Positions 23,986 to 31,673 of a stretch of DNA of 64,000 nucleotides are shown here, one piece after another; position 1 is the first letter of the stretch, and the number at the start of each line of letters is the position of its first letter. The DNA is from CAITWD01 sp963842065 (GTDB lineage: Bacteria > Actinomycetota > Thermoleophilia > Miltoncostaeales > Miltoncostaeaceae), in contig CAWJEW010000008.1 in assembly GCA_963842065.1 (NCBI GenBank), forward strand, positions 310,001 to 374,000, given 5' to 3'. Made by a program: the position numbers and the translations under genes. The notes beneath the pieces are model-generated. The model searched no databases. It worked only from the letters and a program-made list of their open reading frames with translations, and was not told the DNA's origin.

Positions 23986-24385
23986 ATGCGTTCACAGGCT
24001 CCGCCTATGAGTGTGACCTACTCGTATCGCCAGGCCATTGAGGACCATGCCTTCGTCCAGTTTCCCCTGCTGGCCGCCAGTCATCTCGGCGATGAGTGCA
24101 AGAACCGCGGCATCGAACTCGGGCTCGGGTCACGACTAATTGAGTCGCTAGAGGCGTTTGACCGGGCCGGCGCCCTCTGGCCAGTGTTGTTCGAGATGGG
24201 CCCCAGACGTCTCATCAGAAGCCGAGGTCGTGCGCGAGTGCCTCGGCCGCATCCGACTGGGTCCTGTCGGCAAACAACGTGTGCATCAGGCGGTGCAAGC
24301 CCCAGTAGACACCGGCACCAACGATTTCATAGTCCGTCCCCTGTCGGCGTATCGCCGGTGGCGCTCACGGCGGGAGTCTGGTTGA
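23986..24385 (+). pseudogene. Frameshifted unknown ORF at the left edge of the integrative element
   Basis: An ATG-started frame gives QAIEDHAFVQFPLLAASHLG followed by a segment ending in AFDRAGALWPVLFE, which looks like real protein. After about 24195 the coding-like composition switches to the next frame (APDVSSEAEVVRECLGRIRL, then VDTGTNDFIVRPLSAYRRW) and ends at a TGA near 24385. No family is recognised. The most likely explanation is a decayed accessory gene with one frameshift. An alternative is that only the first part is coding. Confidence 0.35.
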
Positions 24386-24921
24386 GTCCTCGATGTCAGG
24401 GACACGTCGCTCGCTCAGCGGCTTCTTGATCACGCCGATGTCGGGTAGGCCCGGGACGTCGAGACCGACCGCGTGCGCGAGGGGTGGCGAGCGTACTTGT
24501 ACAGCACTTCTGCTCCATCCCTGGCGGTGATGCCGGCGGGCCACGGAAAGAAATCGATGAGGACCTTCTGGAAGCGGTGGCCGCGGTTCTGCCCTGACGC
24601 CAGGTCCGCCGGGCTCGCGTCGTAGAAGCAGACGGAAACACCGCCGATGATGTTGAACATGAGCGCGACGGAGGCGAAATTGCATCGGCGGCAAAACCCG
24701 CCTTCTGCAGTCCCGTTTCCAGGCAGAGAGCGTCCCGGAGGAGACAACGTGCGCGCGAACACCCCCACGCCCACGATGAATTGAGGCCCAACTTCAATCG
24801 CCAGGGGACTTGAATGCAACCGCAGCTGATCATTTCCGCACCGGCCCCCGATCGGAACGTCGCCTGGAATATCGGAATCACGCACGCTCATTCCCGTCTT
24901 GGCCCGGCCCGCGCCGCCCAT
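24365..24921 (-). pseudogene. Frameshifted unknown ORF downstream of the replication gene
   Basis: From an upstream start near 24921 one frame reads plausibly (IEVGPQFIVGVGVFARTL; VALMFNIIGGVSVCFYDA; HRFQKVLIDFFPWPAGITA). Near 24495 the sensible reading moves to another frame (SPPLAHAVGLDVPGLPDIGV, then IKKPLSERRVPDIEDSTRLPP) and stops at 24365. It lies in the same direction as the Rep gene and overlaps its end. No domain is recognised. I interpret it as a decayed cargo or maintenance gene of the element. Confidence 0.35.
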
Positions 24922-26405
24922 CCGCCGCCGGCTCTCGTCTCTGACGTCGCCGCGGCGTCAGGGCGGCGCGGGTGCCATCCTGCGGAGGTGGCGTACTGAC
25001 GCCGATCTGATGATCGATCTCCGTGGTCCCGGGCGGCCTTCCTCGCTGACGCATTCCTGTTCGCCCGTCGCGAACGACCTCTCCGCGAGGACATGGCCAC
25101 CGCCAACGCCCGTTCGGCCCGGGTCCGGTGGCCGGCGCCCTCGAATCGCCAGATCGCAAGTGTCTTCTTCGTCCACGACTTCCGCCGTCGTCTCTGGCGA
25201 TACTGGATGCGGGCGGCACGGAGGGCACCCATCGTCGTCGAGAAAGTGTGCGACTTGCTCGCGAAGTGCCCACGGAAGCCGAACATGTGGGCCCACTTCG
25301 CGATCCCGGGCACCTTGCCGTCCAGGTCTTGGGTGGTGGCCGCCATCTGGCGATGATGTTCCTGGAGCACGTCCCGAGTCGCCGTTGGCAAGCCTTCGTC
25401 TCGCGGGGTAGCGTCCAGATCGTCGGCCGACTTGGTGGCGTACTTGGCCAGATAGGCCGCGACCGCATCGGCCCGGATCCCGTCCTCCCCGAGCCGGACC
25501 TCCCGGACGACCAGCTGGCTACCGAACGCGATCCGGCCAGCAGAATCAACCCACACCCGCTCCGCCGCCCGGCGTGCCGCCACGCACAGATCAGCCGCAT
25601 CGAATCCGCTCGGGGCGCGGGCAAACGGCGAATCCACCCCATCCAGGCGCACGATGGCGTGAAAATGCACCACCCCGCGGCGCTGGAACTCGGCCACCTT
25701 GGCAAACGAGAGCCGGTACGTGCCGTTGGAAACCGACTCCCGCAAACCTGCGCGCGTTGCCAGCTCGCGACGAGCCGCGATCACAAAGCGTCGCCACAGC
25801 TCCGGTGCATGCCAGTTGAAGCTCACCGCGCCCTCGTAGTCGTAACGGTCCGGACAGAGTGGCGTTCCCAGGCACGGGTCGTCGCCTGCGTGATCGACAT
25901 CGCAGCAGGTTGGGCGTCCGTGGACGCATCTGGCGCGGTCGCCCGATCGGCGCCGACGCGATAGGTGGCAGGACCCGTCGGGCCGTCGGGTGTGCACGGC
26001 GCCGAAACTCGGCGCGGTGAGCGTCACAAGCACCATCGGATGCGTTGCCACGTGGACTGGCACGCCCTTCCGGCCGCCGGCAAGGCCGGCATAGATCAGC
26101 TGCCAGACATCGCCCTGGTACTCCCAGGCGCACGACGGACAGATGGCAGCGCGCCGGTTGCGGCAGCGCACGAGGATGACCCCCCCCGGCTCGCGCCTGG
26201 TCGAGTACACCGTCCGGAGCGCCCCGGACTTCGACTGGGTGAATGCCTCGCCCCGCAGGCGGATCGGCCGCCGGCAGTGCCCGGTCTGGCGCAACTGGGC
26301 AAGCCGCCGGCGAAAGTCATGCGGGTGCGCGCGCGCAAGCGCGCGCGTCCGCGATGCGAGTTCGGCATCGGACCCAGCGACCGGTTCAGCTGCGGTGCCA
26401 GGCAT
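24888..26405 (-). CDS. RepSA-like replication initiator of the AICE
   Basis: A 505-residue protein. I placed the start at the ATG (26405) that overlaps the FtsK stop codon (TGATG). It has a Cys-rich zinc region (ICPSCAWEYQGDVWQL; CVHGRPTCCDVDH), a rolling-circle initiator HUH core (RGVVHFHAIVRLDG near residue 260) and a later Tyr/Lys motif (AYLAKYATKSADDL). This matches RepSA-type initiators of Streptomyces AICEs, which nick the element's own origin for autonomous replication. The C-terminal 80 residues are basic and low in complexity and may have drifted. The origin probably lies near or in this gene but was not recognised. The gene is coupled to the translocase gene. Confidence 0.8.
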   Translation of the reverse strand: MPGTAAEPVAGSDAELASRTRALARAHPHDFRRRLAQLRQTGHCRRPIRLRGEAFTQSKSGALRTVYSTRREPGGVILVRCRNRRAAICPSCAWEYQGDVWQLIYAGLAGGRKGVPVHVATHPMVLVTLTAPSFGAVHTRRPDGSCHLSRRRRSGDRARCVHGRPTCCDVDHAGDDPCLGTPLCPDRYDYEGAVSFNWHAPELWRRFVIAARRELATRAGLRESVSNGTYRLSFAKVAEFQRRGVVHFHAIVRLDGVDSPFARAPSGFDAADLCVAARRAAERVWVDSAGRIAFGSQLVVREVRLGEDGIRADAVAAYLAKYATKSADDLDATPRDEGLPTATRDVLQEHHRQMAATTQDLDGKVPGIAKWAHMFGFRGHFASKSHTFSTTMGALRAARIQYRQRRRRKSWTKKTLAIWRFEGAGHRTRAERALAVAMSSRRGRSRRANRNASARKAARDHGDRSSDRRQYATSAGWHPRRPDAAATSETRAGGGWAARAGPRRE

Positions 26406-27763
26406 CACGCCGCTCGCGAGATGCCCGTCCACTCCTCATCATCGCGGGCGTACATTGCCGCGATCCTCCTGATCTCCGCATCCGAGATCCAGCTGGCCCG
26501 CACCCTGACCGGCTCACGGATCCCATCGGTGCGGACATACCCCACCCCGGGCGTTGCTTCAGAGATCCGGTCTGCGTCCGCACCGAGCTCGCGCGCGGCA
26601 TCACCCAAGACCATGTCGACCTGGGCGCGCTCATCCAAGCGCAGCGCGATCTTGGTGGGGAACAGGTTGCGCAGACCCAAGACCTCTTTGCGGGGGTCCT
26701 GCAGCGCTGCCACCACGCTGACCCCGACGGCCCGTCCTTGGGTGAGTAGCACCGCCAGGCTTTGCGTGATCCGGTCTCGCAGTTTGCGGTCGGGCAGATA
26801 CGCGGTGAGGTTGGCGACCTCGTCGATCAAGACGACCACTAGCGGCTCATCGGGTGTCGGGCGGTGCACGCGCACATGACCGGCAAGGCGCATCGCACGT
26901 GCACGCATGAGGGCGACTGCGTCCTCCAAGAGCTCGGCCATCTGCTCAAACTCATCGGCGGCGAACCGTGCAAAGAGGGCCCGCCCCGGCGCGAGCTTCA
27001 TCCCGCCTTTGGGATCGATCGCCCAGACATCGACGGTGCGATCCCGGATCGCAGGCGCAATGCGCCGCACAATCGACCACACGACCGACCCCTTGCCGGA
27101 ACCGGTGACACCGGCGACGAGGATGTGCGAGCCCACAAGCTTTACGCACCACGGCCAGCCGTCCTCGGTCACCCCGATCTCCAGGCACTCGAGATCGGGG
27201 TGACCGAGGAGCGGTGCGGGCTCGATGATCTCGGCAAGCCGATCGGTAAAGACGAGATCCAGCTGCACCACCGACGGCCCACGCATGCGCACCCGGCAAT
27301 GCCGGGCGCCGTAGGCGTGGGCCAGTTGATCTGCTGCCTCATCGACGTCGGTCGGGGTGAGCCCCGCCGGCAACGAGATCACCAGGTGGTCGATGCCGTC
27401 GGCGGCCACGAGACGCCGAAGCCGTGGGACCGCATACCGCCGGTCGACGGTACGCACGAGGCCCATCAGTCGCATGCGCGTATTCCAACCGAACTCATAC
27501 CGGGTGACCCGGCGCCAGTGCGTGCGCCACCGCCGGCCGATCAGGCGCTCAAGGCTGTCGTGGTGTTTGACCGACCAGGCCCAGAGAATGGCGCCGACAA
27601 GCCCGGCAATCATTGCCACGGGAACCGGGCCGATCGTGAACGTCAGCCAGTAGGCGATCAGAAACACGGCAAAGGTGCGCGGGTGACGGACACCCCACCA
27701 GAGGGTCCTCACCATGGCCTCAACGACGGTGCGCATGATGCGAAGAAACGTCTCAAGGGACAC
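26405..27763 (-). CDS. FtsK/SpoIIIE-family DNA translocase (TraB/TraSA-like)
   Basis: A 452-residue protein. Two N-terminal transmembrane helices (TFAVFLIAYWLTFTIG and VPVAMIAGLVGAILWAW, residues 31-63) are followed by an FtsK ATPase: Walker A GVTGSGKG at 218-225, DVWAIDPKGGMKLAPG, and Walker B VVVLIDEVANL near 315. In AICEs a single FtsK-like hexameric pump moves double-stranded element DNA between mycelial or cell partners, so this is the conjugation protein. Size and layout fit TraSA. Its stop overlaps the Rep start. The upstream small protein gene is 60 bases away on the same strand. Confidence 0.9.
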   Translation of the reverse strand: MSLETFLRIMRTVVEAMVRTLWWGVRHPRTFAVFLIAYWLTFTIGPVPVAMIAGLVGAILWAWSVKHHDSLERLIGRRWRTHWRRVTRYEFGWNTRMRLMGLVRTVDRRYAVPRLRRLVAADGIDHLVISLPAGLTPTDVDEAADQLAHAYGARHCRVRMRGPSVVQLDLVFTDRLAEIIEPAPLLGHPDLECLEIGVTEDGWPWCVKLVGSHILVAGVTGSGKGSVVWSIVRRIAPAIRDRTVDVWAIDPKGGMKLAPGRALFARFAADEFEQMAELLEDAVALMRARAMRLAGHVRVHRPTPDEPLVVVLIDEVANLTAYLPDRKLRDRITQSLAVLLTQGRAVGVSVVAALQDPRKEVLGLRNLFPTKIALRLDERAQVDMVLGDAARELGADADRISEATPGVGYVRTDGIREPVRVRASWISDAEIRRIAAMYARDDEEWTGISRAA

Positions 27764-27823
27764 ATGCGCCTCCGATGCAGCGCCGCCGGGTGCCCGGCCT
27801 GAGGGGTGGACCGATCACCCGCA

Positions 27824-28144
27824 CTAGGCCGCGGCTTTCTGCGGCGCCGAGACCGGCGCGATCGCCTCGGCGCGGAAGGCGACACCCGAGCGCCCGTCGC
27901 GGCTCCATGGTGTGGCCACGAGCCCGGTGATCTTGATGTGCTGTCCGACTACAACGCCGCGCGGCTGGCCAGAGACCTTGACCGGCCAGATCTGCGGGGC
28001 ATCGGTGCCGAAGGCCACGACGTCGACCCCATAAATGAGTTCGCCGTTGGCGTCGGCGCGCGGCTGACGCGTCTCGAAATCGATCACTGGCTCGATACGG
28101 CCCGCGAGCAGGGTCAGGTTTGCGGTGTCGATAGGAAGTTGCAT
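27824..28144 (-). CDS. Small conserved AICE protein, unknown role
   Basis: A 106-residue protein whose ATG (28144) follows AAGGAGC. It is beta-rich: LPIDTANLTLLAGRIEPVID, then GVDVVAFGTDAPQIWPVKVS and VVVGQHIKITGLVATPW. The overall plan (a short OB-like barrel with ETRQPRADANGELIYGVDVV) resembles the small protein always found between the excisionase and translocase genes in Streptomyces AICEs. A nucleic-acid-binding OB role is plausible but unproven. It is transcribed with the translocase and Rep genes. The 350 bases upstream, up to the divergent excisionase gene, probably carry the control region. Confidence 0.7.
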   Translation of the reverse strand: MQLPIDTANLTLLAGRIEPVIDFETRQPRADANGELIYGVDVVAFGTDAPQIWPVKVSGQPRGVVVGQHIKITGLVATPWSRDGRSGVAFRAEAIAPVSAPQKAAA

Positions 28145-28496
28145 GGCGTGCTCCTTCGTTGGTTTCGCGACAGAAACGGCGGACGTTCGGGCTGGCGTCG
28201 GCAGAGGTCGGGCGCCAAAAACGTAAGCCGCCACCGCGGACGCCCAGTCGCCATTGGCTTGCGGTCCGTCGGCGCTGCGTCGTCCAGTGAGGGCATGGCT
28301 TCGGCGACGGCCGCGAGGGGGTGACGGGTCCACCAGGGCCCGCACCGCGTCTCGAGAGCACCTATAGGCCGCGCCCCCGCGTGACGTGAACTCGACCCAT
28401 CCCTCAGTCGCGTGCTTCCGCTACTGGAGTGCGACGAAATGGCGATTGAGTCGCCAAGGCCCCGGCGATTGTCGACGCCGGCTGATCGGAGATCTG
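28145..28496. other. Divergent control region between AICE minus-strand operon and excisionase
   Basis: About 350 bases with no supported gene. Plus-strand frames leading into the excisionase are Arg-rich and lack a better start than the GTG at 28497. Promoters for both the Rep/translocase operon and the xis-int pair are expected here, but no clear -35/-10 pair or operator repeat stood out. Confidence 0.4.
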
Positions 28497-28733
28497 GTGC
28501 GATTCCTTACGGTTGCGGAGGTCGCTGCCGAGATGCGCTTTTCAGTGAAGACCGCTCGGCGTCGAATTCACAGCGGCGACATCCCGGCAATGCGCGAAGG
28601 CGGCCGCTGGCTTGTAAGCGACGCTGAGTTGCGGCGATACGTGGAGCGCCTGAGCACGCCTAGGCTCGGATTCGGTGGTGTACATCGGAGACGGCCCAGG
28701 CCCCAGGACCCCGGCTCCCGCCTGTGGGACTAG
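28497..28733 (+). CDS. xis: Excisionase-like MerR/HTH_17 DNA-binding protein
   Basis: A 78-residue protein from the GTG at 28497, which has CGGAG six bases upstream; the longer upstream frame is Arg-rich and not supported. It carries a helix-turn-helix of the excisionase type (FLTVAEVAAEMRFSVKTARR, then RIHSGDIPAMREGGRWLVSD and ELRRYVERL). In AICEs this protein bends DNA at the att sites and steers the integrase toward excision. It is 59 bases upstream of the integrase gene on the same strand. The Arg/Pro-rich tail after residue 55 is unusual but common in GC-rich relatives. Confidence 0.8.
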   Translation: MRFLTVAEVAAEMRFSVKTARRRIHSGDIPAMREGGRWLVSDAELRRYVERLSTPRLGFGGVHRRRPRPQDPGSRLWD

Positions 28734-28792
28734 CTTCTTTGCGCGGACGACTGACACTTCTCGCCCGCAGCCTCGCGCCTTAACTTCCGACC

Positions 28793-30025
28793 ATGTCGCG
28801 CGGCTATCCGGGAATCGACATGCGCAAACGACATGGCAGGGTCGTTTGGCGCGCTCGGGTGAGACGTCAAGGTCGAGCGTTCGCCGCCGAGTTTCCGACC
28901 GCAGAGGCCGCGATTGCCTGGCGGGCCCAAGTCCTCGGCGCGATAGCCGGGCACGGTTCGCTCCCCGCGGCGCCCGTACGTCCCGAAGTCCCAGCCCAGA
29001 CGGGGCGCCAAATTCCGCCGTCCGCAGAGGACGCGTGCCGGGCCCTCGCGTACGCGATGCGTCACGGCACCGTTCGCACAAAGCAGGGGCGTCCATATCG
29101 GCCCTCAGTCGTCCGCTCGTACGAAGAGAACCTCCGCACGCTCATCGTGCCCACCCTAGGCGGATACCCGCTCGCGACGCTCACGGTTGGCGACGTGCAG
29201 AGAGCAGTCGACACCATCGCCGTGGACCGAACTCCCGAACACGCTCGCAAAGCACTTGTGGCGCTCCGCGTCGTGATCCGTCTCGCGATCCGTGACGGCG
29301 TCGTTCCCGCGTCAGTCGACCCGTGCAGGGGTGTTCGCCAGCCCCGGAGCGACGGGGTCGAGCGCGACGTACGTGTCCTTACCCCGGCCGAGGCCGATGC
29401 CCTGTTAGCGGCCGCAGAGGACGACGACGCCCGGCTGGGGCGGAGTTTCGCCGCACCGTTGATTGCCTTGCTTCTCGGTTGCGGGCTGCGTACGGGCGAG
29501 GCACTCGCGTTGACATGGGGGGATGGGCTCGACCTCGACCTCGCCCGCGTTCGCATCTTCCAGACGCTCGACCGCGACCGCGACTCGGCCGGGCGCCTCA
29601 CCATCGTTCCGGGCGCCAAAAGCTCCGCGGGAGTCCGAGAGATACCACTGCCCCCATCGTTGAGCGTCTGTCTGAAGCGGCATTACATGGCCACGGCTCG
29701 CCCAGCTCCCGGAAGCTTGGTCTTCTCCGATGTGCTCGGACGGCCAATCTACGCGAAGGGCACGCTCGCTCACCTCTGGCGGCGGGTTGTTGACGCCGCC
29801 GCACTTTCGCCGCCGGCTCCGACGTTGCACCACCTCCGCCATACCTGGGCGGTCTGGTCCCTGAGGTCGGGCGTTGCTCCGGAAGTTGTCCGGGCACTTG
29901 GAGGCTGGTCATCGACAGCGATGGTCCACGCGCGCTACGGCCGCCACGCATTCGCTCACGAACTCGAAGGCTTCGCGACACAGTTGGACACCCGGAGGGA
30001 TGGACAAGCCTCGACTCTGGGTTGA
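28793..30025 (+). CDS. int: Tyrosine recombinase / integrase of the AICE
   Basis: A 410-residue tyrosine recombinase. The N-terminal arm-binding part (RGYPGIDMRKRHGRVVWRAR) and SAM-like core-binding domain (residues about 80-175) precede the catalytic domain. The catalytic residues are visible: Arg233 in LLGCGLRTGEALAL, a Lys near 276 in PGAKSSAGVREIPL, His346/Arg349 in LHHLRHTWAVW, Trp372 in LGGWSS, and the nucleophile Tyr382 in HARYGRHA. It ends 110 bases from tRNA-Glu, which must be its attachment target. Direct repeats TGGGACCAA lie just after its stop and may be arm-type binding sites. It appears intact. Confidence 0.9.
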   Translation: MSRGYPGIDMRKRHGRVVWRARVRRQGRAFAAEFPTAEAAIAWRAQVLGAIAGHGSLPAAPVRPEVPAQTGRQIPPSAEDACRALAYAMRHGTVRTKQGRPYRPSVVRSYEENLRTLIVPTLGGYPLATLTVGDVQRAVDTIAVDRTPEHARKALVALRVVIRLAIRDGVVPASVDPCRGVRQPRSDGVERDVRVLTPAEADALLAAAEDDDARLGRSFAAPLIALLLGCGLRTGEALALTWGDGLDLDLARVRIFQTLDRDRDSAGRLTIVPGAKSSAGVREIPLPPSLSVCLKRHYMATARPAPGSLVFSDVLGRPIYAKGTLAHLWRRVVDAAALSPPAPTLHHLRHTWAVWSLRSGVAPEVVRALGGWSSTAMVHARYGRHAFAHELEGFATQLDTRRDGQASTLG

Positions 30026-30028
30026 GGC

Positions 30029-30049
30029 TGGGACCAAAATGGGACCAAT
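30029..30049. repeat. Tandem TGGGACCAA repeats after the integrase gene
   Basis: Two copies of TGGGACCAA sit 11 bases apart (30029 and 30040), just after the integrase stop. A related TTGGGACCA occurs at 30409-30417 beyond the tRNA. The even helical spacing and the position between int and the tRNA fit integrase arm-type sites within attR. No experimental signature can be read. Confidence 0.4.
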
Positions 30050-30135
30050 TGGGGCCATTGGTGTCCAGCGATGGGCCTCGGTGGCCACCGCGTGAATCGG
30101 ATGAGATCACCGTTGGAGCGAGCGATCTCGAGAGA

Positions 30136-30208
30136 TGCCCCCAACGGGATTCGAACCCGTGTTGCCGCCTTGAAAGGGCGGAGTCCTAGGCCACTAGACG
30201 ATGGGGAC
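30136..30208 (-). tRNA. tRNA-Glu (anticodon TTC)
   Basis: A complete 73-nt cloverleaf on the minus strand. The acceptor GTCCCCA pairs with TGGGGGC (one G-U), with discriminator A and no encoded CCA. The anticodon stem CGCCC/GGGCG frames loop TTTCAAG with anticodon TTC. The T arm ACGGGTTCGAATCCCGT is perfect. Its 3' end faces the integrase gene, marking it as the attachment gene of the AICE. It lies downstream of a Rho-independent terminator for the small unit at 30253-30467. Confidence 0.95.
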
Positions 30209-30257
30209 CGCGCCGGGGAGATTACCGAGCGCCGGCGGCTCGTGAGGGACGGAAAAA

Positions 30258-30298
30258 GGCCCGGAGCACATTCGACAGCGGTCGAGGTGCTCCGGGCC
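30258..30298 (-). terminator. Rho-independent terminator
   Basis: GGCCCGGAGCAC (30258-30269) and GTGCTCCGGGCC (30287-30298) form a perfect 12-bp stem with a 17-base loop. On the minus strand it is followed at once by TTTTT (30253-30257). It therefore ends minus-strand transcripts arriving from the right, before tRNA-Glu. Confidence 0.85.
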
Positions 30299-30331
30299 CG
30301 GTGGCAGCAGTGGTTTGGCTAACGGGACGGA

Positions 30332-30406
30332 TTACCCGCCCCCCGGTGCTGCCGAGGTGCGCATGGGGACGCGTCCCCTAGCTACTGCCACCTCCACGTT
30401 GATCAC
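30332..30406 (-). CDS. Possible 24-residue peptide in a stand-alone small transcript
   Basis: A GTG at 30406 lies 12 bases after a very strong AAAGGAGGTG (30417-30426), somewhat longer than usual spacing. It opens 24 codons (VINVEVAVARGRVPMRTSAAP, then GGG) ending in TAA. A second frame of 21 codons (MSCYHRKEVVPIRDQRGGGSS, 30378-30443) contains the Shine-Dalgarno site within it. The transcript would run from a possible promoter at 30440-30467 to the terminator at 30258. A 14-bp palindrome GGGGACGCGTCCCC (30365-30378) lies inside. It may be a small protein gene, a leader peptide or an sRNA. Nothing is recognised. Confidence 0.35.
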   Translation of the reverse strand: MINVEVAVARGRVPMRTSAAPGGG

Positions 30407-30439
30407 GAATTGGGACCACCTCCTTTCTGTGGTAGCACG

Positions 30440-30467
30440 ACATTAGTCCACCCTTAGGACGCAGCAA
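30440..30467 (-). promoter_or_regulatory. Possible sigma-70-like promoter of the small unit
   Basis: On the minus strand TTGCTG (30462-30467) and TAATGT (30440-30445) are spaced by 16 bases, a fair match to -35/-10 hexamers. Transcription would begin near 30432, just upstream of the strong AGGAGG at 30419-30424. The region from here to the DUF427 relic (30470-30664) shows no gene. Confidence 0.4.
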
Positions 30468-30664
30468 AGGCCCCTCGGTCGCCACCCCTGATCCAGATGG
30501 CAGCGACCGATCCCGGGGCCCGCGAGCGTGCCTCGCACTGAACCCCAGGCGGCCAATCGGAGCCGCGCGGCGCACCGTGCGAACCAATCCCGCATGCGGT
30601 CCAGCGGGTCGGATACACGCGAGATCACCGATGCCGTCTTCTGATCGCGGGCGCCGGCCTCCGC

Positions 30665-30968
30665 AAGGAGACCGACGACACGGCGCACGCAGTGCAGAAC
30701 GAGACGGTCATCGCCGACCCGGACGCGACCGTCGCGGTAGATTAGGCGCAGTGTGTGCCGCCCGAGTCGGCCGATCGCGCGGATCCGCGCGACTCGGGCA
30801 CCCACGCGGTCTGCCCCTGGACGGGAACGGCCAGCTCGCAGGACGTCGTCGTGGACGGCGAGGTGGACAGCGACGCCGCGTGATGCTGGCCGACCCCCAA
30901 GGACGCCGCGGCCGACATCACCGATCACGCGGCGTACTGGCGCGCAGTGAGCGTCGGGGGCCTAGGCT
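30665..30968 (+). pseudogene. DUF427 pseudogene with two in-frame stops
   Basis: One frame reads as a DUF427 protein interrupted by stops. HAVQNETVIADPDATVAVD is followed by TAG (30743), then AQCVPPESADRADPRDSG, THAVCPWTGTASSQDVVVDG, EVDSDAA and TGA (30881), then CWPTPKDAAADITDHAAYWR. The PPES, CPWxGTAS-DVVVDGE and PTPKDAAxxIxDHxxxW blocks are the family's hallmarks in the right order. Both stops fall exactly where DUF427 proteins usually have an aromatic residue (ExNHYFPPES; DAAWYYP). The family's role is unknown. The gene is clearly dead unless the stops are read through. Confidence 0.75.
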
Positions 30969-31624
30969 GGCACGGACCCTGTGAAGTAGGCGAGCTCGTG
31001 GCCGACCAGCTCGCGCCAGTCACGGGCATGGGGCAGACGCACGACGCGCCCGAAGGGCCGGATGGCGATGCCGTGTACGCCGCCGCGGATCATCGTGTGG
31101 GTCGCGTCGGCGCCCGCCGTCCTCAGCCGCGCGACACCCGCGCGGGAGTGGTCGGGGTGCACGCCGACCACGCAGACCCGCGTCCCGTCGACGCTGCCGT
31201 GGATGACGCGGATCCGCGCGCCGGACAGCGGGGCGAGGTCGAGCTGCTCCGGGATCCACGGCGCGAGGGCGATGACCTCGCGGATGCCTTCCCGCCCAGC
31301 GCACACAAGGCTCGCGGCGGCCCCGGCCGAGAACCCGAGCAGCGCCAGCCGGTGCGCACCGCGCGCCCGGACGGCCGCCACCGCATCGACGGCGTCGGCG
31401 ACGAGCGAATCGAGTGCACGCCATGACTTGACGCGGTAACGGACCTCCGCGAAGCCGAGCTCGGGAAAGCGTGGAGCCAACTGCCCGACGAGCCATTCGA
31501 TGCTCGGGCTCCAGTCGCCCGGCGCGGGCTTGGCGACCCCGCCGTTCATGCACACGACGACTGCCCCGTCGGTCGGGCCCGCGAAGCGCACCGCTCCGCC
31601 CGAGGGCAGCGGTACCGCGTTCAC
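30962..31624 (-). CDS. Small alpha/beta hydrolase (dienelactone-hydrolase-like)
   Basis: A 220-residue hydrolase. The GTG at 31624 is chosen because homology-like sequence begins there (VNAVPLPSGGAVRFAGPTDG); upstream codons are Ser/Arg/Pro-rich shadow. Motifs are VVVCMNGGVAKPAPGDW (oxyanion region), the nucleophile elbow LALLGFSAGAAASLVCAGRE, an Asp-bearing strand IRVIHGSVDGTRVC and the base His in RGGVHGIAI. The length is short, as in single-domain dienelactone-hydrolase-type proteins. No ribosome binding site is obvious. It overlaps the end of the DUF427 relic by a few bases. Substrate unknown. Confidence 0.65.
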   Translation of the reverse strand: MNAVPLPSGGAVRFAGPTDGAVVVCMNGGVAKPAPGDWSPSIEWLVGQLAPRFPELGFAEVRYRVKSWRALDSLVADAVDAVAAVRARGAHRLALLGFSAGAAASLVCAGREGIREVIALAPWIPEQLDLAPLSGARIRVIHGSVDGTRVCVVGVHPDHSRAGVARLRTAGADATHTMIRGGVHGIAIRPFGRVVRLPHARDWRELVGHELAYFTGSVPA

Positions 31625-31673
31625 CAGGTGAGGGGGGGCCGGGGCATCGGCCGATCGTAGCGGCCCGCGCGCG

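Larger units (their letters stand above)
24365..30135. mobile_element. Actinobacterial integrative and conjugative element (AICE), left end not located
   Basis: The gene set and order are those of pSAM2-type AICEs: Rep initiator, FtsK/TraB-type DNA translocase, a small conserved protein, an excisionase-like HTH protein and a tyrosine integrase. The integrase gene points at and nearly abuts the 3' end of tRNA-Glu, the usual attB. The tRNA is intact, as expected when attP restores its 3' end. No copy of the tRNA 3' end was found to the left, so the attL site is either lost with the decayed left flank or very short. The coordinates span recognisable element genes only. Confidence 0.75.

Noticed and set aside
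30443..30928. 161-codon minus-strand frame
   Set aside because: Shadow of the DUF427 relic on the plus strand, which has family motifs.
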